DNA of 64,000 nucleotides from Rhodovulum sulfidophilum (lineage in GTDB: Bacteria > Pseudomonadota > Alphaproteobacteria > Rhodobacterales > Rhodobacteraceae): contig QFPW01000012.1 in assembly GCA_003241785.1 (NCBI GenBank), positions 1 through 64,000 of the forward strand, in the 5' to 3' direction. The position numbers and the translations under genes were made by a program. A model generated the notes under the pieces. The model saw only the letters and a list, made by a program, of their open reading frames with translations. It was not told where the DNA came from and made no database searches. The number at the start of each line of letters is the position of its first letter. Position 1 is the stretch's first letter. Positions 1 through 6,531 of the stretch are shown here, one piece after another.

Positions 1-79
1 TCTCGGCGAGATACCCGGCGATCGCGGCGACGATCCCGCGCCGCGACACGCAGGCCATCGTCAGGGTGTAGGTCGACAT
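1..79 (-). CDS. purU: Formyltetrahydrofolate deformylase, N-terminal fragment (runs off left edge)
   Basis: Only the first 26 codons are in the window. They read MSTYTLTMACVSRRGIVAAI and continue AGYLAE, which matches the start of the ACT domain of PurU (10-formyl-H4F hydrolase, releasing formate and H4F). The ATG is at 77-79. It lies 37 bp downstream of folD on the same strand, which fits a one-carbon disposal operon feeding on the methylene-H4F made by the N-methylglutamate dehydrogenase genes further upstream. The catalytic domain is outside the window, so the call rests on a short stretch and on context. Confidence 0.72.
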   Translation of the reverse strand, partial: MSTYTLTMACVSRRGIVAAIAGYLAE

Positions 80-116
80 TCGGAGTGCTTTCCCTCGTTC
101 GAAGTGGTCGGCGCGC

Positions 117-1007
117 TCAGGCGGCGAGGCGCGCGGGCTCCGGCAGGCCGAGCGCGCGGCAGGCGGCGGTCAGGGTGTTGGCGAGCAGGCAGGCGATGGT
201 CATCGGCCCCACCCCGCCCGGCACCGGCGTGATCGCGCCCGCGACCGCCGCGGCCGCCGCGAAATCGACGTCGCCGACGAGCCGCTTGCCGCCGTCCCGC
301 TCGACGCGGTTGATGCCGACGTCGATCACCGTGGCGCCCGGCTTGACCCAGCCGCCCTCGATCATCTCCGGCCGGCCGACCGCGGCGACCAGGATGTCGG
401 CGCCGCGACAGACCGCGGCGAGGTCGCGGGTGCGGCTGTGCGCGACCGTGACCGTGCAGCTCTCGGCGAGCAGGAGCTGGGCCATCGGCTTGCCGACGAT
501 GTTCGAGCGCCCCACGACCACCGCGCTGAGCCCGGCGAGCGAGCCGTGGTGCTCGCGCAGCATCAGGAGGCAGCCGAGCGGCGTGCAGGGCACCATCGCC
601 TTCTGCCCGGTCGCGAGCAGGCCGACGTTCGAGATGGTGAAGCCGTCGACGTCCTTCGCGGGGTCGATCGCGTCGATGACCGCGTCGGCCTCGATATGCG
701 CGGGCAGCGGCAGCTGCACGAGGATGCCATGCACCGCGGGATCGGCGTTCAGCCGCGCGATCAGCGCGAGCAGCGCCGCCTCGGTGGTCTCGGCCGGCAG
801 CCTGTGCTCGAAGGAGGCCATCCCGACCTCCCGCGTCCGCGCGCCCTTGTTGCGCACATAGACCTGGGAGGCGGGATCCTCCCCCACCAGCACCACCGCG
901 AGCCCCGGGGTCACCCCCGCCTCGGCGCGGAGCCGGGCCACCCCCTCCGCCACCTCCGCGCGCACCCGCGCGGCGAAGGCCCCGCCATCGATGATCGTCG
1001 CAGCCAT
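117..1007 (-). CDS. folD: Bifunctional methylene-H4F dehydrogenase / methenyl-H4F cyclohydrolase
   Basis: 296 aa, the usual FolD length. Seen: the substrate-site motif VYVRNKGARTREVGM (near residue 50; the Lys of the family YxxxK motif is Lys54), the LVQLPLP segment near residue 97, the Rossmann motif VVVGRSNIVGKPMA near 165 and the C-terminal TPVPGGVGPMT signature near 264. FolD interconverts methylene-, methenyl- and formyl-H4F in the cytoplasm. Lying between gmaS and purU, it is expected to oxidise the methylene-H4F produced when N-methylglutamate is demethylated. The ATG at 1005-1007 fits the family N-terminus. No anomalies were seen. Confidence 0.95.
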   Translation of the reverse strand: MAATIIDGGAFAARVRAEVAEGVARLRAEAGVTPGLAVVLVGEDPASQVYVRNKGARTREVGMASFEHRLPAETTEAALLALIARLNADPAVHGILVQLPLPAHIEADAVIDAIDPAKDVDGFTISNVGLLATGQKAMVPCTPLGCLLMLREHHGSLAGLSAVVVGRSNIVGKPMAQLLLAESCTVTVAHSRTRDLAAVCRGADILVAAVGRPEMIEGGWVKPGATVIDVGINRVERDGGKRLVGDVDFAAAAAVAGAITPVPGGVGPMTIACLLANTLTAACRALGLPEPARLAA

Positions 1008-1025
1008 GCCCGCCTCCGTCCGCCC

Positions 1026-2333
1026 TCATATGTCGAGGGTGGTCTCGTGCTCCCATGCGGTGAATTGCGCGCAGTGGCTGTCCCATTCGCGACGCTTCAG
1101 CGCCAGGAAGGCCCTCGAGAAGCCCTCGCCCATCGCGGCCTTGAGCTCGGCGTCCGCGTCATAGGCGCGGAGCGCGTCGAGCAGGTTCAGGGGCAGCTTC
1201 GGCGCGCCGGTGACCGTATGGCCTTCCTCGTACATGTTGATGTCCGAGCGCGGCCCCGGATCGGCCTTGGAGCGCAGCCCGCTCAGCCCGGCCGCGATGA
1301 TCACCGACTGCAGGAGATAGGGGTTCGCGGCGCCATCGGGCAGGCGCAGCTCGAAACGGCCCGGGCCGGGGACGCGCACCATATGGGTGCGGTTGTTGCC
1401 GGTCCAGGTCACCGAATTGGGCGCCCAGGTCGCGCCCGAGACGGTGCGCGGCGCGTTGATGCGCTTGTAGGAATTCACCGTCGGATTGGTGATCGCCGCG
1501 AGCGCGCTCGCATGCTTCATGATCCCGCCGAGGAAGTGCCGGCCGTTCTGCGAGAGCGCGAGCTCGCTGTCCCGGTCGGCGAAGACATTGGTGGTTCCCG
1601 CCGTGTCCCAGACCGAGATATGCGCGTGGCAGCCGTTGCCGGTCAGCCCCTTGAAGGGCTTCGGCATGAAGGTGGCGCGCAGCCCGTGCTTCTCGGCGAT
1701 CGATTTGACCAGGAACTTGAAGAAGGAATGCTTGTCGGCGGTGGCGAGCGCGTCGTCGAAGGCCCAGTTCATCTCGAACTGGCCGTTCGCATCCTCGTGG
1801 TCGTTCTGGTACGGCTTCCAGCCGAGGCCCAGCATCGCGTCGCAGATCTCGGCGATCACGTCGTAGCGGCGCATCACCGCCTGCTGGTCGTAGCAGGGCT
1901 TCTCCGCCGTGTCGGCCGGGTCCGAGATCGCCTTGCCGTCCGGGGTGATCAGGAAGAACTCGGGCTCGACCCCGGTCTTGACGCGCAGGCCGAGCTCGGC
2001 CGCCTCGGCGACGAGCCGCTTCAGCACCACGCGCGGCGCCTGGTCGATCGGCGTCCCTTCCATGAAGCAGTCCGCGGCGACCCAGGCGACCTCGGGCTTC
2101 CAGGGGAGCTGGATCACCGAGCTCGGGTCGGGGATCGCCATCACGTCGGGATCGGCCGGCGTCAGATCGAACCAGCTCGCGAAGCCCGCGAAACCCGCGC
2201 CATCCTCCTGCATCTCCGCGATCGCCTGGGCGGGGACGAGCTTCGCGCGCTGGCCGCCGAAGAGGTCGGTGTAGGAGATCATGAAGTATTTCACGCCGCG
2301 CTCGGCGGCGAAGGCTGCGAGATCCTGGGCCAT
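1026..2333 (-). CDS. gmaS: Gamma-glutamylmethylamide synthetase (glutamine-synthetase family)
   Basis: 435 aa, a type III/GlnT-like glutamine synthetase homologue. Seen: the Glu-rich metal/ATP motif GVEPEFFL (residues 121-128), NDHEDANGQFEMNW (177-190), the GNGCHAHIS motif (232-240) and an RFELRLPD segment near 330. The family makes gamma-glutamylmethylamide from glutamate, methylamine and ATP. I chose GmaS over ordinary GlnA/GlnT because the gene shares a strand and operon with mgsABC, is followed by folD-purU, and the mgd genes lie just upstream. Homology alone could not exclude a GlnT-type enzyme. The start ATG at 2333 is 22 bp from the OsmC gene, so the two are probably cotranscribed. Confidence 0.88.
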   Translation of the reverse strand: MAQDLAAFAAERGVKYFMISYTDLFGGQRAKLVPAQAIAEMQEDGAGFAGFASWFDLTPADPDVMAIPDPSSVIQLPWKPEVAWVAADCFMEGTPIDQAPRVVLKRLVAEAAELGLRVKTGVEPEFFLITPDGKAISDPADTAEKPCYDQQAVMRRYDVIAEICDAMLGLGWKPYQNDHEDANGQFEMNWAFDDALATADKHSFFKFLVKSIAEKHGLRATFMPKPFKGLTGNGCHAHISVWDTAGTTNVFADRDSELALSQNGRHFLGGIMKHASALAAITNPTVNSYKRINAPRTVSGATWAPNSVTWTGNNRTHMVRVPGPGRFELRLPDGAANPYLLQSVIIAAGLSGLRSKADPGPRSDINMYEEGHTVTGAPKLPLNLLDALRAYDADAELKAAMGEGFSRAFLALKRREWDSHCAQFTAWEHETTLDI

Positions 2334-2355
2334 ATGTCCTCTTTCGGTCGATCCG

Positions 2356-2814
2356 TCAGGCTGGCTCGCACCGGACGTCGGTGCGGACCGAATTGGCGAT
2401 GAAACATTCCTCGTGGGCGAGGTGATGCAGATGCTGCTCCGTCGCCCGGTCGGGGGCGGTCCCGGCGCCCCAGGTGACCCGCGGGCGCAGGGTGACGCGC
2501 GCGACCCAGAGCTTGCCGGCGGCGTTCTTCTCCATCACGCCCTCCGCGGTGTCGGCGTAGGCGTCGACCAGAAGCCGCGCCTTCGCCGCCACGTAGAGGA
2601 AGCTCAGCATGTGGCAGGAGGCGAGGCTCGCGACGAAGGCCTCCTCGGGATCGACGCCGGCCGGGTCGGAGAACCGCGGCACGACATGCGGCGAGGAGGA
2701 GGCGCGGAAGCTGACGCCGCCGTCGAAGCTCCATTGATGCCCGCGACCGTAGCGGTTGTCGACGAAGGGCTCCCCCTCCGCGCGCTGCCACGTGACGGTC
2801 GCGGTGTAGCTCAT
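2356..2814 (-). CDS. OsmC/Ohr-family protein inside the mgs-gmaS operon
   Basis: 152 aa. The OsmC/Ohr fold is recognised from the two conserved cysteine contexts, SLASCHML (near residue 68) and HEECFIANSV (near 135), plus the FVASLASC helix. Family members reduce organic or fatty-acid hydroperoxides in the cytoplasm, and some have other roles. The start overlaps the mgsC stop (ATGA at 2811-2814) and gmaS begins 22 bp downstream, so it is translationally coupled within the methylamine pathway. A peroxidase role against H2O2 or oxidised thiols produced by the flavoprotein steps is an inference only. Confidence 0.88.
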   Translation of the reverse strand: MSYTATVTWQRAEGEPFVDNRYGRGHQWSFDGGVSFRASSSPHVVPRFSDPAGVDPEEAFVASLASCHMLSFLYVAAKARLLVDAYADTAEGVMEKNAAGKLWVARVTLRPRVTWGAGTAPDRATEQHLHHLAHEECFIANSVRTDVRCEPA

Positions 2815-4142
2815 CAGAAGCCGGCCTTGCCCGGGTACCAGTCGGTCCCGGCGAGCGGCACCTTGGCCATCGCGGCCGCCTCCATCGTGAGCGCGCAGAG
2901 ATCCTCGGGCTCGAGGTTGACGAGCTTGTTGTGGCCGCAGGCGCGGGCGATGGTCTGCGCCTCGAGCGTCATCACCTTGAGATAGTTCGCGAGCCGCCGC
3001 CCCGCCGCGACGGGGTCGAGCCGCGCGGCGAGCTCGGGATCCTGGGTGGTGATCCCGGCCGGATCGCGGCCCTCGTGCCAGTCGTCATAGGCGCCGGCGG
3101 TGGTGCCGAGCTCGCGGTACTCGTCTTCCCAGCGCGGGTCGTTGTCGCCGAGCGCCACGAGCGCCGCCGTGCCGATCGCCACCGCGTCGGCGCCGAGCGC
3201 CAGCGCCTTCGCCACGTCCGCGCCGGAGCGGATGCCGCCCGAGACCACCAGCTGCACTTCGCGGTGCATGCCGAGATCCTGCAGCGCCTGGACCGCCGGC
3301 CGGATGCAGGCCAGCGTCGGCATGCCCACGTTCTCGATGAAGACGTCCTGCGTCGCGGCCGTTCCGCCCTGCATCCCGTCGAGCACCACCACGTCGGCGC
3401 CGGCCTTCACCGCCAGCGCGGTGTCATAGTAGGGCCGCGCGCCGCCGACCTTGATGTAGATCGGCTTTTCCCAGTTGGTGATCTCGCGCAGCTCGAGGAT
3501 CTTGATCTCGAGATCGTCTGGCCCGGTCCAGTCCGGGTGCCGGCAGGCGGAGCGCTGGTCGATGCCCTTCGGCAGCGTGCGCATCTCGGCCACGCGGTCG
3601 GAGATCTTCTGACCGAGCAGCATGCCGCCGCCGCCGGGCTTCGCGCCCTGCCCGACCACGACCTCGATCGCATCGGCGCGGCGCAGGTCGGTCGGGTTCA
3701 TGCCGTAGCGCGACGGCAGGTACTGATAGACCAGCGTCTGGCTGTGCCCGCGCTCCTCGTTCGTCATGCCGCCGTCGCCGGTGGTGGTCGAGGTGCCCGC
3801 GATGGTCGCACCCCGGCCGAGCGCCTCCTTCGCCGCGCCCGACAGCGCGCCGAAGCTCATGCCCGCGATGGTGATCGGGGTCTTCAGCGTGATCGGCTTC
3901 TTCGCGAAGCGGGTGCCGAGGGTCACGCTCGTGTCGCAGCGCTCGCGGTAGCCTTCGAGCGGATAGCGCGAGATCGAGGCGCCGAGGAACAGCAGGTCGT
4001 CGAAATGCGGCACCTTGCGCTTCGCGCCGCCGCCCCGGATATCGTAGATGCCCGTGGCCGCGGCGCGGCGGATCTCCGCCATGGTCGCGTCGTCGAAGGT
4101 CGCCGACTTGCGGGGCGGCGTGCTCGGGTTGTGATAGCTCAT
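2814..4142 (-). CDS. mgsC: N-methylglutamate synthase subunit C (FMN-binding glutamate-synthase domain)
   Basis: 442 aa. It matches the FMN/Fe-S domain of the glutamate synthase large chain: PITIAGMSFGALSGAAKEAL near residue 93, the GDGGMTNEERG loop near 120, GAKPGGGGML near 165, and the barrel end VSGGIRSGADVAKALALGADAV near 305. In the Mgs complex it transfers methylamine from gamma-glutamylmethylamide to a 2-oxoglutarate-derived acceptor to give N-methylglutamate. An upstream in-frame extension exists, but the ATG at 4142 gives the family N-terminus (MSYHNPSTPPRKSATF). It is separated from mgsB by 67 bp that can form a hairpin, and overlaps the OsmC start by an ATGA. Confidence 0.9.
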   Translation of the reverse strand: MSYHNPSTPPRKSATFDDATMAEIRRAAATGIYDIRGGGAKRKVPHFDDLLFLGASISRYPLEGYRERCDTSVTLGTRFAKKPITLKTPITIAGMSFGALSGAAKEALGRGATIAGTSTTTGDGGMTNEERGHSQTLVYQYLPSRYGMNPTDLRRADAIEVVVGQGAKPGGGGMLLGQKISDRVAEMRTLPKGIDQRSACRHPDWTGPDDLEIKILELREITNWEKPIYIKVGGARPYYDTALAVKAGADVVVLDGMQGGTAATQDVFIENVGMPTLACIRPAVQALQDLGMHREVQLVVSGGIRSGADVAKALALGADAVAIGTAALVALGDNDPRWEDEYRELGTTAGAYDDWHEGRDPAGITTQDPELAARLDPVAAGRRLANYLKVMTLEAQTIARACGHNKLVNLEPEDLCALTMEAAAMAKVPLAGTDWYPGKAGF

Positions 4143-4165
4143 CTCGCCCTCGTTCGTTTGAAAGC

Positions 4166-4210
4166 GATCGAAATCCCTGATCGGCCGTCCGGGCCGACCC
4201 GGTTTCGATC
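4166..4210 (-). other. Nested intercistronic hairpin between mgsB and mgsC
   Basis: An outer perfect 8-bp inverted repeat (GATCGAAA at 4166-4173, TTTCGATC at 4203-4210) encloses an inner perfect 6-bp repeat (TCGGCC at 4181-4186, GGCCGA at 4192-4197). It starts at the mgsB stop codon. There is no T-run, so I read it as an mRNA-processing or attenuation structure rather than a terminator. This is the only sizeable gap inside the mgs-OsmC-gmaS run. Confidence 0.5.
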
Positions 4211-4893
4211 TAATACGCGTCGGCGTTGTCGATGTTGAAATTGTAGAGCGTCCGCGCCGAACCGTAGCGCCTGAACTCCTCCGGCCTCGCATCCGCCCCG
4301 GCCTTCCCGAGAAGCTCCGCCAGGACCGCGAGATGTTCCGACTTCATCTCCTTCTCGACGCAGTCGGCGCCGAGGCTCTTCACGCTGCCGCGCACGAAGA
4401 GCTTCGCTTCGTAGAGCGAGTCCCCGAGCGCCTCGCCGGCGTCGCCCAGCACGACGAGATGCCCCGACTGCGCCATGAAGGCGGACATGTGCCCGATCGA
4501 GCCGTGCACCACGATGTCGATGCCCTTCATCGAGATGCCGCAGCGCGAGGCGGCGTTGCCCTTGATGACGAGCAGGCCGCCGCGGCCGGTCGCGCCCGCG
4601 TACTGGCTGGCGTCGCCCTCGATCACCACGGTGCCGCCCATCATGTTCTCGGCGACGCCGGGGCCGGCGGAGCCGTGCACGGTGACGGCGCCGCCGTCGT
4701 TCATCCCGGCGCAGTAATAGCCGACGGAACCCCGCACATCGACCGTCACCGGCCGGTCGATCCCGACCGCGACGGCATGGGCGCCGCGCGGGTTCAGCAC
4801 CTCGAAGGCGGTGTCGTTGTCGCCCTCGGCGACGGTGTGAAGCGCGGAATTGAGGTCGCGCAGCGGCGCGGAGGCGAGATCGAAGACGGGCAT
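4210..4893 (-). CDS. mgsB: N-methylglutamate synthase subunit B (GltB C-terminal GXGXG domain)
   Basis: 227 aa. It has the repeated GXGXG right-handed helix of the glutamate synthase C-terminal domain: successive turns such as VDVRGSVGYYCAGM, VTVHGSAGPGVAENM, VVIEGDASQYAGATGRGG and IVVHGSIGHMSAFMA spaced about 20 residues apart (residues 50-160). It is the GlxC-like structural subunit of N-methylglutamate synthase. The chosen ATG (4891-4893) overlaps the mgsA stop as ATGA; the longer reading frame upstream is only the shadow of mgsA. No active-site residues are expected in this domain. Confidence 0.9.
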   Translation of the reverse strand: MPVFDLASAPLRDLNSALHTVAEGDNDTAFEVLNPRGAHAVAVGIDRPVTVDVRGSVGYYCAGMNDGGAVTVHGSAGPGVAENMMGGTVVIEGDASQYAGATGRGGLLVIKGNAASRCGISMKGIDIVVHGSIGHMSAFMAQSGHLVVLGDAGEALGDSLYEAKLFVRGSVKSLGADCVEKEMKSEHLAVLAELLGKAGADARPEEFRRYGSARTLYNFNIDNADAY

Positions 4894-5792
4894 CAGGCGG
4901 CCTTCCCGTGGTCCCAGAAATAGACGGTGGCGGGCTCCGGCTCCCAGACCCGGGCGGTCTCGATGCCGGGCAGGTTGACGAGCGCGCGGTATTCGGAGCC
5001 GAAGGCGATGTACTGATCGGTCTCGGCCATGACGGCGGGCTTGCAGGCGATCGGGTCGCGCAGGACGCCGAAGCCGGACTTGGTGCCGACGACGAAGGTG
5101 AAGAAGCCGTCGAGATCCTCGAGCGCGCCCTCCAGCGCCTGGCCGAGGTCCTTGCCCCCCGCCATCTCGGCGGTCAGGTAGGCCGCGGCGACCTCGCTGT
5201 CGTTCCGCGTCTCGAAGCGCATCCCCTGCTTCGTGAGCACGCGGCGCAGGTTGTTGTGGTTCGAGAGCGAGCCGTTGTGCACCAGGCACTGGTCGGCGCC
5301 GGTCGAGAACGGGTGCGCGCCGAGCGTCGTCACCGCCGATTCCGTCGCCATCCGGGTATGGCCGATGCCATGCGATCCCGCCATGGCGCGGATGTCGAAG
5401 CGGCTGACCACGTCCTTCGGCAGGCCGACCTCCTTGTAGATCTCGACGCTCTCGCCCGCGCCCATCACCCGAAGGCCCTTCGCGGCCAGGAAGGCGCGCG
5501 TGTCGGCGACGGCGTCCGCGTCGATCTCGATCACCGCGTGGGTGCTCTTGATCACGACCTCGGCCGGGATGCCCGCGAGGTCGAGCGCCGCGACCAGCCC
5601 CTTGAAATCGGTCTCCGGATCGGCCGACTGCGCGGTGATCTTCGCCTTGCCCGCCGCGCCCGCGCCGTAGATCGCGATCCCCGCGCTGTCCGGGCCGCGA
5701 TCGGTCATGGTGATGAGCATGTCGGAGAGCAGGTCTCCGAGGCGCGGTTCGAGCGCCTTATCCTTCAGGAACAATCCGACGATGCCGCACAT
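4893..5792 (-). CDS. mgsA: N-methylglutamate synthase subunit A (class II glutamine amidotransferase-like)
   Basis: 299 aa, beginning MCGIVGLF, so Cys2 is the N-terminal nucleophile after Met removal. Further glutaminase motifs: TDRGPDSAGI near residue 30, GIGHTRMATES near 143, the LVHNGSLSNHNNLRR oxyanion/Gly loop near 168, and NDSEVAAAYL near 198. It hydrolyses the gamma-glutamyl amide and channels the amine to MgsC. It is the first gene of the mgsABC-osmC-gmaS run and has about 190 bp of non-coding DNA upstream with an AT-rich palindromic element, so the operon promoter is expected there. Confidence 0.92.
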   Translation of the reverse strand: MCGIVGLFLKDKALEPRLGDLLSDMLITMTDRGPDSAGIAIYGAGAAGKAKITAQSADPETDFKGLVAALDLAGIPAEVVIKSTHAVIEIDADAVADTRAFLAAKGLRVMGAGESVEIYKEVGLPKDVVSRFDIRAMAGSHGIGHTRMATESAVTTLGAHPFSTGADQCLVHNGSLSNHNNLRRVLTKQGMRFETRNDSEVAAAYLTAEMAGGKDLGQALEGALEDLDGFFTFVVGTKSGFGVLRDPIACKPAVMAETDQYIAFGSEYRALVNLPGIETARVWEPEPATVYFWDHGKAA

Positions 5793-5854
5793 GATGCTCT
5801 CCGATCCGCTTTGATCGAGGCTTATCCGGTCGGATGGAGAGCGTCAACCCAAAA

Positions 5855-5878
5855 GAATAATTTATTCCTTAAAAGAAT
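5855..5878 (-). promoter_or_regulatory. AT-rich palindromic operator/promoter upstream of mgsA
   Basis: In very GC-rich surroundings, 5850-5880 is AT-rich and holds a perfect inverted repeat, GAATAA-T-TTATTC (5855-5867). A further GAAT half-site follows at 5875-5878. The octamer AAAAGAAT occurs twice, 20 bp apart (5851-5858 and 5871-5878), so two successive inverted half-site pairs are possible. It lies about 60-90 bp before the mgsA ATG on the minus strand. I infer an operator overlapping the promoter of the mgs operon; the binding regulator is unknown. Confidence 0.55.
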
Positions 5879-5924
5879 GTCTCATCACTGACCCGGCACG
5901 ACCATTCCGCACGTCTCCCAACGA

Positions 5925-5955
5925 AAAAGCTCCGGCGCGAGGTACCGGAGCTTTT
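5925..5955 (-). terminator. Rho-independent terminator after mgdD
   Basis: Perfect 11-bp stem (AAAAGCTCCGG at 5925-5935, CCGGAGCTTTT at 5945-5955) with a 9-nt loop. Read on the minus strand the stem ends in TTTTT. It is 25 bp past the mgdD stop and upstream of the mgs promoter element, so mgdABCD and mgsABC-gmaS look like two separate transcription units. Confidence 0.75.
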
Positions 5956-5979
5956 CGGAAGCGAGGCGGGAGCGGCGGG

Positions 5980-6531
5980 TCAGATCCGCCGCGCCGCGGT
6001 TTCGAGCGCGTGCCAGAGAGAGGCCGCGGAGGAGCGCGTCCCGAGCACCGCGAGGCGGTCGGGCGCGCGTCGGATCACCAGCACGCCCATGTGCTCCAAC
6101 AAGGTCCGCCGCGCGCGGCCGGGGCCGAAGCCCCCGAGATCGACGTTGACGAGCTTCGCGAGCAGCGCCTCGACCGGCGCCGGACCGGCGGCCGAGGTGA
6201 TCTCGACGGCGGTCCAGCCGTCGGTCTGCTCGGTCACCGAGGCGCCGGGCGCCTCCGTGCTGAGCGCGGCGGCGAAATCCTCGGCGGCGCGGCCGGGCGC
6301 CTCGACCAGCCATTGCCCCGGCCCGGTCCAGAGCGCGGCGATCCCGCCGCCCGTCGCCCAGCCGCCCGGGCCCGGCAGCGCGAGCCCGAAGGGCGCCGGC
6401 GCCGTCCCGCCCGTCCGGAGCGCCAGCGAGGCGAGCGCGAGGCCGGCGTCCTCGGTCAGGGTCAGCGCGCCGAAGGTCACGACGCGGGGCTCGGCCGCGC
6501 CGAGCGCGGTTTCCGGAACGAGATCAGTCAC
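5980..6531 (-). CDS. mgdD: N-methylglutamate dehydrogenase gamma-type subunit (SoxG-like)
   Basis: 183 aa, homologous to the gamma subunit of heterotetrameric sarcosine oxidase. The C-terminal part (GTRSSAASLWHALETAARRI) and the DGWTAVEI segment near residue 104 are typical of the aminomethyltransferase-like fold. It is a structural subunit of the membrane- or cytosol-associated Mgd complex. The start is GTG at 6531, supported by a strong GGGAGGA Shine-Dalgarno about 9 nt upstream; it overlaps the end of mgdC by 8 bp. It is the last gene of the operon, before a terminator. Confidence 0.88.
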   Translation of the reverse strand: MTDLVPETALGAAEPRVVTFGALTLTEDAGLALASLALRTGGTAPAPFGLALPGPGGWATGGGIAALWTGPGQWLVEAPGRAAEDFAAALSTEAPGASVTEQTDGWTAVEITSAAGPAPVEALLAKLVNVDLGGFGPGRARRTLLEHMGVLVIRRAPDRLAVLGTRSSAASLWHALETAARRI

